Positions 6,765 through 14,563 of a DNA stretch of 16,037 nucleotides are shown in pieces. Below the pieces are notes generated by a model, which saw only the letters and a program-made list of their open reading frames with translations, made no database searches and was not told the DNA's origin. The translations under genes were made by a program, and so were the position numbers. The stretch is taken from positions 1 through 16,037 of the forward strand of contig JAILPU010000034.1 of the NCBI GenBank assembly GCA_024699395.1. The letters run 5' to 3'. This DNA comes from Lachnospiraceae bacterium. GTDB lineage: Bacteria > Bacillota > Clostridia > Lachnospirales > Lachnospiraceae. The first letter of the stretch is position 1; the number at the start of each line of letters is the position of its first letter.

Positions 6765-7859
6765 TTATATCTGCTCATTCTGGCGATGGATAAGGGGATC
6801 CTCGTATTTATCCATAAAGCTCTCCCCCAGCCTCACAATCTCATCTGCAAAGGTAATGGCCTTCACCACCGTAAGCACACCCACCACCTTGGAAAACTTA
6901 AGATTCTTAAAAAAGTTAAGCATCTCCATGGGCACAGTTCTGTCAAACTGAGGGTACTCCTTAAATTCCGTTCTGTAATCCAGTTCGTCTCTGGGATGGG
7001 GTTTTATGAAAACAGTACCGTACTTTTTGTATTCATTGATGATATCCGTAAATATCCTTTTTCTCACATCCAGGGTACACAAGGGGTCGGTAAGGATAAG
7101 TATCTTGTTTCCTATCTTTCCCGCCTCATCTATCTGTTTGGTAAGATTCTCCTTATCCCTTATAAAAATTGTAAGAAGAATTTCCTTATCCTCCTCGGTA
7201 AGCCTGTTGTAAAGAGCTTCCCTGGATTCCTCAATATATCTGGGGCAAGGATAACGAATTGCGGATATGTCGTTAACCTCCATATCCATGCAGTATTTGC
7301 CGTATCCGTTCTGGACAAAGATAAGATTGAGGTACATTGACATAAAAGCCTTAAGCTTAAAATGTCCCCTGTTGTCATACCTTGCCGCATCAAAATTTTT
7401 CAGGCAGTTAAGGCCGTCCTCAAGAGCATGATACTTTATCCTGTTTTGATTAAGATAATACCCTATGGGGTCGGAGTCGCAGTAAACATAAATGTCCTTA
7501 TACGCCTTAAGGTCAACGGGGACATATGGTGCCTCCAATTTTGCATACCTTTTGGTGAATCTTATTCTTCTTAACAGATTCACTGCAATATTTCCCCCGT
7601 CTTCCCTGTATTTTGAAAGTTCGGGAAAAAAATCCTCCCTCTTTTCGTCAAAATCAATGACACTGTTAAAAAGCCCGCTTTTTTCGGCGCGCTCCGAGAG
7701 GGTCTCAAAATCGTTGGACATATGAGAAAGCATAAGATCCGCCTTCACAAATTCCACTTTGTTATTCTCACATTGCTCCTTAAGTTTCAACTCCTTAAGG
7801 GCAGTCACATACACATGATAATATGTATGACAGATATATATTCGTTCTTTTGTTTCCAT
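6765..7859 (-). CDS. Polysialyltransferase-like GT-B enzyme, candidate nonulosonic acid transferase
   Basis: A 364-residue soluble protein with the layout of the bacterial polysialyltransferase/lipooligosaccharide sialyltransferase group. The N-terminus ICHTYYHVYVTAL (9-21) matches the first Rossmann strand and loop of that group. The two diagnostic short motifs are present: the acidic-acidic-Gly triplet EDG (147-149, in YHALEDGLN) and HP in IKPHPRDE (285-292), which in characterised sialyltransferases contact the acceptor and the CMP donor. In an operon that makes pseudaminic acid rather than sialic acid, the likely donor is CMP-pseudaminic acid. That specificity is inference. The gene begins 3 bp after the preceding stop and has only a weak ribosome site, so translational coupling is likely. 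A distant, non-nonulosonate GT-B role remains possible. Confidence 0.68.
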   Translation of the reverse strand: METKERIYICHTYYHVYVTALKELKLKEQCENNKVEFVKADLMLSHMSNDFETLSERAEKSGLFNSVIDFDEKREDFFPELSKYREDGGNIAVNLLRRIRFTKRYAKLEAPYVPVDLKAYKDIYVYCDSDPIGYYLNQNRIKYHALEDGLNCLKNFDAARYDNRGHFKLKAFMSMYLNLIFVQNGYGKYCMDMEVNDISAIRYPCPRYIEESREALYNRLTEEDKEILLTIFIRDKENLTKQIDEAGKIGNKILILTDPLCTLDVRKRIFTDIINEYKKYGTVFIKPHPRDELDYRTEFKEYPQFDRTVPMEMLNFFKNLKFSKVVGVLTVVKAITFADEIVRLGESFMDKYEDPLIHRQNEQI

Positions 7860-7862
7860 GAT

Positions 7863-9569
7863 CTATCTCAGTTTGTAAAGCTTAAAATCCTTATCGTGGG
7901 CTATGGGTTCAAAACCCTTTTCTTCAAGTAAAGACTCGATGTCCCCCTCCTCGGGGCAGGCGATATACTTACTCTTTAATGTAATTTCATCACCCTTAAT
8001 ATTTTCCATAATGTAATCCTTCTGACAACAGCTTATGCCAAAGCCCGAAGGAAGCGCGTAAAGTCTGGTCCAGTCCGTCACGGTTATGGTTTCTTTCCCA
8101 GTCTCTGTATCCGTAAAGGAATCGTTTACGGTCCATATGACAACATTGTCATAATTAGGTGCCTCTGTATAATCCACCTTAAGGTTATCATTAAAAACCT
8201 GTGACATCTTAGCTAATCTCGCATCGTCATCGGGAGCCTTAAACTTAAGCTCATACTCCGCATGCCCCGGTCCCTTTATTCCGAAAAAGAACAATAAGGA
8301 GACAGCCACAATTGAAGCCTTCTTAAATCCGCTTGTATCCATGAGGGCAATGATACAGCTTCCCACCATCAAAAAGACCACAAGGTGCCTGCTGCCCTCA
8401 TATATCTTGTACATCATGATAACTGCAGCAATCATGGCAATAAAGGAAAATATACCGAAGCCCTCATAGAAAAGCCTTGCTTTTACCTTTTCGATGGTGT
8501 CTTTATTCTTACCCTTTAAAAGTTTAAGAGCATCCTCCGCCTTCATTCGCCCCGAAGGTTCAACCCCGGTCTCGTTTAACTTTTTCCAGTAACGATATTT
8601 AAAAATATCCATCACAAAGGAAAGAGCTATAATAATGAGCATTATAACATAAACGTCAATTACAGCCCCGGAAAAGTATCCGCTTCTCACCCCTTCTGTC
8701 ATATGATCCACCATATTCTTAAAGAAATAGTAGAATCTTGAGAGAAGTCCCTTAAGTCCCGTGAACGGCCCATATTTTACAAAGCCCGTAATCCAGTCCG
8801 CGGAAAAAAGCGGGGTAAAATATGCCGCACCGAAAAAGTGCTTCAAAAGAGCATATCCCGTAAGACCTCCCATCACGGGAAATACCGACAGAAGCGCTCC
8901 CTTCTTTTTGTATCTTACAGCAGTAAGGAATGCGGGAAACAGCATAAAAAGCAAAAAATAAGGTCTCATTAGGGTCATGATAAATGACCAGACAAACAAA
9001 AATACCGGGCAGTCTTTCTTTTTGCTTTTAAGATACATGAAAGCTGCGCCCATATAAACAAGAGCCATAAATACGCACAAAGACTCGCTCATTCCCGACA
9101 GCATATACCTTGTATTTGGGACGTTCAGTACCAAAAGTACCCCCAAAACAAACATGCTTTTATGATCGGGGTCGGCAAGAAAAACAAATACCCCCACCCC
9201 GAGACATATAAACAGAATATTGGTTATAACGGGAGTCATAATACCCCAGCCGAAAACAAGTCCTATAAGAGTCCAGGGCAAAAGTAAAACAGGGCTCCAT
9301 GCGGCAAAAGAAAGACTTAAAGCCCTGCTCTCGTTAAAACCGAAATATCCTTTTGGAATGCCCCCGTTTACCAGAGCTTCCACCTGCTTGTAATAAAAAA
9401 GTTCATCATTGAGATCGCTGGAAGGAAGATAAACCCTTGAAAGACTCCCCCCTTTTATGGCACAGTAACTAATGGCACATCCCAAAGGAATAAGTCCCAG
9501 TATAAGAGCTTTTAAAAGTCTTATGAGGATTTCTTTTATCCTTGCAATCCCTTCATCACTTATCTGCAA
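7863..9569 (-). CDS. Polytopic GT-C-like membrane protein
   Basis: A 568-residue integral membrane protein with about ten to eleven hydrophobic segments, a charged cytoplasmic loop (about 322-365) and a C-terminal soluble tail (about 432-568). After the first helix (about 18-38), an outward loop carries SDLNDELFY (51-59). An acidic pair at this position is typical of GT-C glycosyltransferases that use polyprenyl-phosphate sugars. No specific family was recognised. The gene begins with TTG (9567-9569), overlapping the preceding GtrB-like gene by 14 bases. No ATG occurs in frame before the second or third helix, and a GGGAGAAG ribosome site precedes the TTG at a suitable distance. The pairing with a GtrB-type enzyme suggests that one makes and the other uses a polyprenyl-phosphate sugar. 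The GT-C role is inferred from topology and context. Confidence 0.7.
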   Translation of the reverse strand: MQISDEGIARIKEILIRLLKALILGLIPLGCAISYCAIKGGSLSRVYLPSSDLNDELFYYKQVEALVNGGIPKGYFGFNESRALSLSFAAWSPVLLLPWTLIGLVFGWGIMTPVITNILFICLGVGVFVFLADPDHKSMFVLGVLLVLNVPNTRYMLSGMSESLCVFMALVYMGAAFMYLKSKKKDCPVFLFVWSFIMTLMRPYFLLFMLFPAFLTAVRYKKKGALLSVFPVMGGLTGYALLKHFFGAAYFTPLFSADWITGFVKYGPFTGLKGLLSRFYYFFKNMVDHMTEGVRSGYFSGAVIDVYVIMLIIIALSFVMDIFKYRYWKKLNETGVEPSGRMKAEDALKLLKGKNKDTIEKVKARLFYEGFGIFSFIAMIAAVIMMYKIYEGSRHLVVFLMVGSCIIALMDTSGFKKASIVAVSLLFFFGIKGPGHAEYELKFKAPDDDARLAKMSQVFNDNLKVDYTEAPNYDNVVIWTVNDSFTDTETGKETITVTDWTRLYALPSGFGISCCQKDYIMENIKGDEITLKSKYIACPEEGDIESLLEEKGFEPIAHDKDFKLYKLR

Positions 9570-10491
9570 AATTAATCTTCTCCCTTACCACATACTGGGG
9601 CGAATTGTTGAGGCTTATGTACACACGGCCCAGATATTCCCCTATAAGTCCCAACAGGATCATTATCATCCCGCCAAAAAATACAACAGCCGCCATAAGT
9701 GCCGAGAATCCTTCGGCCACCCCGGGATTAAGAAGCTTTTTTATGATGGTATAAATACCGTAAAAGAATCCCATGCATGCAAAGAACACTCCGAAGGATG
9801 TGGCAATCCTCAAAGGCTTTACGGAAAAGGCGGTAAAACCGTTCATCCACAGTCCCAAAAGCTTTGAAAGATTGTAACCGCTTCTTCCCAGGGTGCGCTC
9901 CCTGTGGGATACGGTAACATTGGCAATATTCCCCGTTGTCCTTAACACAAGCCCTATAACGTAGGGGTAGGAATTCTCGTAACGGATCATATCATCCGCA
10001 ATAAATCTCTTAACCGCAAAATAGCTTGATATGAACAGCTTAGGGTCCTTATCAAGCATTATTCTTGTCATAAGTTCATTCAGTTTGCTTCCCAGATTCC
10101 TGAAAATCGAATGCTTTTTATGCTCATATCTGGCATAAACCGCATCATAACCCTCATCCAGTTTCTGTATCAGTTTATCCGCTTCACAGGCGGGAGTCTG
10201 TCCGTCGTCATCAAGACACACCACATATTCTCCTGCGGAATTTCTGATTCCTGCCATAATGGCCGCATGCTGACCGAAATTCTTGGCAAATGCGATACCC
10301 TTTCTCCTTGAATCCCCATCGCAAAGCTTCTTTATCACCGACAAAGTATCGTCGGGGGAGCAGTCATTAACCATGACTATCTCGTAATTCTCAATTGACA
10401 TCTCTGTCATTTTATTGTCTATCTCATCAATAACCGATTCCAAGGTGTTACTTGATCTGTAACAGGGAATCACAAAACTGATCTTAACCAT
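9556..10491 (-). CDS. GtrB/DPM1-like polyprenyl-phosphate glycosyltransferase
   Basis: A 311-residue family 2 enzyme with a cytoplasmic GT-A domain and two C-terminal membrane helices (about 230-250 and 264-288), the layout of GtrB, ArnC and DPM1-like proteins. These transfer a sugar from a nucleotide donor to undecaprenyl phosphate. Visible motifs are FVIPCYRSS (6-14), VNDCSPDDT (41-49), the metal site LDDDGQTP (93-100), and the basic HRERTLGRSGY (196-206), corresponding to the phosphate-binding R..G.S.Y motif of the family. It starts one base into the PseH stop (TAATG) behind a GAGGAAAT ribosome site. The next gene is a GT-C-like membrane protein, the usual user of such a lipid-linked sugar. 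The sugar is unknown. Confidence 0.85.
   Translation of the reverse strand: MVKISFVIPCYRSSNTLESVIDEIDNKMTEMSIENYEIVMVNDCSPDDTLSVIKKLCDGDSRRKGIAFAKNFGQHAAIMAGIRNSAGEYVVCLDDDGQTPACEADKLIQKLDEGYDAVYARYEHKKHSIFRNLGSKLNELMTRIMLDKDPKLFISSYFAVKRFIADDMIRYENSYPYVIGLVLRTTGNIANVTVSHRERTLGRSGYNLSKLLGLWMNGFTAFSVKPLRIATSFGVFFACMGFFYGIYTIIKKLLNPGVAEGFSALMAAVVFFGGMIMILLGLIGEYLGRVYISLNNSPQYVVREKINFADK
9577..9584 (-). promoter_or_regulatory. Ribosome binding site for the TTG start at 9569
   Basis: GGGAGAAG on the minus strand, 7 to 10 bp before TTG at 9567-9569 and within the last codons of the upstream gene. It decides the unusual start codon. Confidence 0.6.
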
Positions 10492-11012
10492 TATTTCCTC
10501 ACTTTAGCCATCCACACTATGTTTCTGTAGGAGCCGTCAAGAAACACATCATCTTTTAAAACTCCTTCTCTTACAAAGCCTGCTTTCTCATAGCTTTTTT
10601 GGGCTCTTATATTATCCTCCAGGACTCTTAGATAGATGCGATGTAAGTCAAGCTCCTCAAAGCAATATTTACACATAAGCAAACAGGCGGCTGTTCCCAC
10701 CCCCCTGTTTCTGGCTTTTTCTTCACCTATAAAAATTCCGTATTCTCCCTTTTTGTTAACTCTGTCTATGTCTCTTACATAAACGCTTCCCAAGGGAGCG
10801 GAATCATTGATATCACATATAATAAACTGAACGACCTCTCCGGTCTTAACCTTTTTCTCTATCCAGTTAAGATGAGTCTCATTGGTAAACTCACCTCTGT
10901 AGAGAAAATATTTTTTCACATTTTCCTGATTACGCCATCTTACTATCTGTTCTGTATCCCAGGCAGTCATGGGTCTCAAAAAGACGGCAGCATTTTCGTC
11001 TCTGTAATCCAC
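10491..11012 (-). CDS. pseH: PseH-like GNAT N-acetyltransferase
   Basis: A 173-residue GNAT-family acetyltransferase of the RimJ/RimL branch. It most likely acetylates the 4-amino group of UDP-4-amino-4,6-dideoxy-N-acetyl-beta-L-altrosamine, the third step to pseudaminic acid and the one directly after PseC. The acetyl-CoA pyrophosphate loop is RNRGVG (101-106), followed by VLEDNIRAQKSYEKAGF (130-146), the usual end of the acetyl-CoA site. The N-terminal IVRWRNQENVKKY (23-35) is typical of PseH-like enzymes. The start is GTG (11010-11012), 3 bp after the upstream stop, with a CCGGAG ribosome site 8 bp before it. The presence of PseC and PseG in the same operon makes PseH more likely than a ribosomal-protein acetyltransferase, which is the main alternative. 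Confidence 0.82.
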   Translation of the reverse strand: MDYRDENAAVFLRPMTAWDTEQIVRWRNQENVKKYFLYRGEFTNETHLNWIEKKVKTGEVVQFIICDINDSAPLGSVYVRDIDRVNKKGEYGIFIGEEKARNRGVGTAACLLMCKYCFEELDLHRIYLRVLEDNIRAQKSYEKAGFVREGVLKDDVFLDGSYRNIVWMAKVRK

Positions 11013-11015
11013 GTT

Positions 11016-12689
11016 TTAATCTCCGGACTTTTTCTTTTTCACAATCTTGCCCAGGCCTACTATAAATTTTTGAGCGTATTTTTTACGACCCAGAGCATTT
11101 AAATGTACCGCATCCTCAAGATACCTGGCGCCGTTATGCCTGTTGATTCCCAGGGTGTCATACATATTGATAAATTCTACGCTTCCCTTTACCTCCTGGC
11201 CAATTTCTTCGCAGGCTCTCACATAATCCTTTCCCACGCCGCCTCCGAGATCGACGGTATTGCTGTCGCCGGATATTATTCCGTTGGAATATTCCTGGGT
11301 ATAGGTGGGGCTTGTAACAATAATTGTACTGTCCTGATTGGTATATAAAAGCATTTTGACACAGTTGGCAAGATTCACCTTATATGTGGATTCATTACTT
11401 CCCAAAGCCTGTCTTCCGCTGAAATAATCGTTTATTCCGTATTCCACCACAATATAATCTGCGCCTTCAAGAGGATTGGCTGCCACAAGATTGTTAAGAG
11501 TCTCGTTTTCTTTGTCGTAACCTCTTTTGCAGAGAGCACATAATATTTCATGAAGGCTTACTATTTCCGGATCTCCCGGTGCGGTACTGGAACCGTTTAT
11601 GGCGCAGTTCACTATATCCGCATCCAGCTCCCCGGCCACAATGGAAGCTATTCCCGTTTCATCCTGTTCCTTTCCCCAGATTGAGTCACCGAACACAACT
11701 ATCTTGGTACCCTTGTAGGTTTCCTTTGCTATCTTGGTGTAATGATTATCCATAATCATATTCTTTATCTTTACACCTGAGAAAACAAGGATGCCCACAA
11801 CGCAGACGGAAATAATGAGCTTTAAATTGATTCTCAAAGGCTCTTCTGTGTCCACATCGCATTCTTTTGCATATTTTTCTATAAACTTTGAAAGTCTGTG
11901 TATCAGCACAAAGATGATAAAGATTACAATTCCCACCACCATGGCGGATACATTAAACAGAAAGGTCTTGGGTTCCCTTCCCCTTACCTTGGGTATGAAG
12001 CAAAGCTTCTGTACGATAAACAGGGCAATAAATACCACAAAGGCTCTGATACTCATTCCCGCCATACCTTTTATCTTGTTGAATTTTCCTATGTTTTCAT
12101 AAAGAGCCACAAGAACAAGGAACACAATACCCGTATAAAGATCCTGAGGGGTATTGAGAGATGAAACAGCCCACAAAATCAAAACCGGTATCTCATACTT
12201 AAGCCCCTTCTCCCTGTTCTTACCGTGACGAAGCAACAAAGATACAATAAAGAGCCAGAGAAGCACTCTTAATATCGTGGGATTCACCCCGCACACCTTA
12301 TTGATAACAAGGGGGAACCATGCAATTCCCAGTCCCAATGCGACCCCCTGGGTTTTGGTTGGTGCCACAAAAGTCATAAGAAGAACGCAACCCGCCACAA
12401 GAAGTAAAGCCTGAATTATATAGATAACCGCATAGTAGGCTATATAGAGTCTTCCCTCTGCAATGAGACCGAACTTTACCAAAAGGGGATAGACGACACC
12501 TATAAAATCATCTATAAGGAAATTACATGCGGCATTCTCCATCTCCTCCACAATCGCTGTTTTTGGGATGATATTGCACATCTTGTAAAGAGTGCCCAAA
12601 GCTGCCACCAGTTCCACAAGAAGATAGGCCACAAAGACATACATGGAGCTTTTTCTGTTTTTTTCAATTGCTTTTTCTTCTTTTCCCAT
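11016..12689 (-). CDS. Membrane protein fused to a C-terminal SGNH hydrolase domain
   Basis: A 557-residue two-part protein. Residues 1-310 form about nine hydrophobic segments; the last (about 291-305) leads straight into an SGNH-hydrolase domain (about 325-550), which would therefore lie outside the cytoplasm. The catalytic blocks are intact: GDSI (334-337, Ser336), AINGSS (363-368), GIND (418-421, Asn420) and DAVH (526-529, Asp526 and His529). Membrane-plus-SGNH fusions are known among glycan O-acetyltransferases such as OafB, but I do not see the acyltransferase-3 signature here, and the membrane half matches no family I recognise. It may be a channel or donor-handling domain, or a GT-C-like module. 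The gene starts one base into the upstream stop (TAATG). Acyl transfer to, or removal from, the exported glycan is the likely job. Confidence 0.78.
   Translation of the reverse strand: MGKEEKAIEKNRKSSMYVFVAYLLVELVAALGTLYKMCNIIPKTAIVEEMENAACNFLIDDFIGVVYPLLVKFGLIAEGRLYIAYYAVIYIIQALLLVAGCVLLMTFVAPTKTQGVALGLGIAWFPLVINKVCGVNPTILRVLLWLFIVSLLLRHGKNREKGLKYEIPVLILWAVSSLNTPQDLYTGIVFLVLVALYENIGKFNKIKGMAGMSIRAFVVFIALFIVQKLCFIPKVRGREPKTFLFNVSAMVVGIVIFIIFVLIHRLSKFIEKYAKECDVDTEEPLRINLKLIISVCVVGILVFSGVKIKNMIMDNHYTKIAKETYKGTKIVVFGDSIWGKEQDETGIASIVAGELDADIVNCAINGSSTAPGDPEIVSLHEILCALCKRGYDKENETLNNLVAANPLEGADYIVVEYGINDYFSGRQALGSNESTYKVNLANCVKMLLYTNQDSTIIVTSPTYTQEYSNGIISGDSNTVDLGGGVGKDYVRACEEIGQEVKGSVEFINMYDTLGINRHNGARYLEDAVHLNALGRKKYAQKFIVGLGKIVKKKKSGD
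11021..11026 (-). promoter_or_regulatory. Ribosome binding site for the GTG start at 11012
   Basis: CCGGAG on the minus strand, 8 bp before GTG at 11010-11012 and overlapping the end of the preceding gene. It supports the non-ATG start. Confidence 0.6.
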
Positions 12690-14563
12690 TAATAATCTCT
12701 TACCTCATATACGTAGTAGCGTTTTCCGTTTTCCGTTTTTATAACAGTTCCCTCGTCCACTCTTATCCTTTTATCCATGTCCACGTAATAGCCCCCCAGC
12801 CATACATCCGCATTGGGGAAGGCAGGCTCATTGGCCGATATCACATAGACTCCGGACTTGTTGATAAGAGCATCAGAAATATTGCTGAAACCGTAATGCT
12901 CCCATTTTTTATATGTTTCCGGACTTTTACTGTACCAGCCTCCCAAAAGATCGTAATTGGCCGGACGAAGAGGATATTGCTTCTCACCGAAAAGCTTCTC
13001 GGAAAATGAGACTGTGGTATAAACATCGAGAAAATAGAAATTCTGCGGATTTGCGGCACAGAAGTCCTTAAGTTCCCTGTAGTCGCTGTTGATGTTTTCC
13101 CTTCTTATCATCTCCTGTTTCACTTCCCCCACAGTGGAAGGGATATTAAAGAAGGAATAGATGAGTACCGTGATCATCATTATAATGCTTATGCTCTCAC
13201 GAACGATGAATCTTGCCTTTTCAAGCCCCCGGCTCTCCTTTTGTTCACCGTCGTCAAGCTTAATCTTCTCTTTAAATATATCGGTGGAAAAAACGCCTCT
13301 TATAGGGGGCAGTTCATCATTTCTTATTCTTACGGAATAAAGAATAACAAAGCCCATTACAAGAACGAATTCCACAATATAGAGGGAATGAGTTATCCTG
13401 TCGGGATAACGCCCCTTATAAATTATATACACCCAAAGGATACTTCTTACAATGCTTAACATCATAAGCCTTAAGACTATCCTCCATCTTCCCGAAATGA
13501 GGAAGAGTATGTACGCCGAACAATATAAAAGGATCACAAGGGCATTGTAGGGATAATCGTTAAAATGTATCTCTCTGTACACATAATCCTTAATGGTTTT
13601 TATAAGCTTATCCTTGGTGGAAACAGCTGCCTTCGCCTTTTCTTTGGAATAGCTGTCCACCGCCTTTAATGTGTCCTTTGTTATCTTATCGCTAAGGCAA
13701 TAATTATAACTCTTTAAAAGCACCACATCATTGGGTGTAAGCTCCAAATCCGCATAAAGAGAATATGCATCATCATAGTCCGGGATATAGGAATAATCGT
13801 ACAATCCCGTTCTGGCTTCGTTAAATCTCATATAATCCTGCCATGACGAAGAGTTATAGCTTACGGCATTTATAAACAGGATTAAAGTCATTCCCCCGAA
13901 AAGAGCGGCTATCACCGTACATTTCTGAAGAATATTCTCGTAAGTCCAGACCTTCTTTTCCCCGAAAAATCTGAATAGCACCGCCATCAAATAAAAGGGC
14001 AGCATAAGAAGCATCATCCGATGTCTGACGCTGAATGAAAAAAGCATCATTACAACAGACCCTATATTGGTTAAAAGAAAATCCCTGGTGGTATTGTCAT
14101 AGCTGGAGGTAAGTATTATAAAAATGCCTCCCGCAGCAAGCATTGCGGAGGTAACCGTATACTGACAAAAAACCAGTTCCGGCAGGACAACTCCCAAAAG
14201 GAGTATAAATCCCCCGAGGATACCCATAATCTTTTTGGTCATGCTTCCAAGGCTGTAAAGCAGTCCCCTAAGTATAACATAAACAGGGGCATATTGTAAA
14301 AACAGCATGGTCACCCCATACCAGGGCACCTTGTCCGTCACCCTGTAGAGAAAGGCTATAACTGCTCCCAGCCATGCTGACATATATACCGTATGGGAGG
14401 AGGGCTTCCCGGAGTATACCCCCGAGAGTATATCCTTTATGAGAACATCGTCGTTTAAGGAATAATAATGATCAAAGCATAAGGACACAAAGCCCACCAG
14501 AAAAAGCACAAAGCCCAGAGCTATGATATTTATCAATAACCTTGTCTTTTTATCGTTTTTCAT
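12689..14563 (-). CDS. Large polytopic GT-C-like membrane protein
   Basis: A 624-residue integral membrane protein with about eleven to twelve hydrophobic segments and a soluble C-terminal tail of about 150 residues. The first helix (about 9-29) is followed by an outward loop containing SLNDDVLIKDILSG (35-48), an acidic pair as found in GT-C glycosyltransferases. A large outward loop (about 235-335) includes FNEARTGLYDY (247-257). A later loop carries KGRYPDRITHSLY (383-395). The same arrangement occurs in many uncharacterised Firmicute membrane proteins of glycan loci. The start overlaps the pseC stop by four bases (ATGA), so expression should be coupled. A side-branch glycosyltransferase using a polyprenyl-phosphate sugar is the best guess. 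A polymerase or ligase of the glycan is the main alternative, because no Wzy- or WaaL-like gene is otherwise seen. Confidence 0.7.
   Translation of the reverse strand: MKNDKKTRLLINIIALGFVLFLVGFVSLCFDHYYSLNDDVLIKDILSGVYSGKPSSHTVYMSAWLGAVIAFLYRVTDKVPWYGVTMLFLQYAPVYVILRGLLYSLGSMTKKIMGILGGFILLLGVVLPELVFCQYTVTSAMLAAGGIFIILTSSYDNTTRDFLLTNIGSVVMMLFSFSVRHRMMLLMLPFYLMAVLFRFFGEKKVWTYENILQKCTVIAALFGGMTLILFINAVSYNSSSWQDYMRFNEARTGLYDYSYIPDYDDAYSLYADLELTPNDVVLLKSYNYCLSDKITKDTLKAVDSYSKEKAKAAVSTKDKLIKTIKDYVYREIHFNDYPYNALVILLYCSAYILFLISGRWRIVLRLMMLSIVRSILWVYIIYKGRYPDRITHSLYIVEFVLVMGFVILYSVRIRNDELPPIRGVFSTDIFKEKIKLDDGEQKESRGLEKARFIVRESISIIMMITVLIYSFFNIPSTVGEVKQEMIRRENINSDYRELKDFCAANPQNFYFLDVYTTVSFSEKLFGEKQYPLRPANYDLLGGWYSKSPETYKKWEHYGFSNISDALINKSGVYVISANEPAFPNADVWLGGYYVDMDKRIRVDEGTVIKTENGKRYYVYEVRDY

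Noticed and set aside
7160..7393. Minus-strand 77-codon frame inside the polysialyltransferase-like gene
   Set aside because: It is out of frame with, and fully inside, a longer gene with family motifs.
12841..13059. Minus-strand 72-codon frame inside the large GT-C-like gene
   Set aside because: It is nested in another frame of a well-formed 624-residue membrane protein and has no features of its own.
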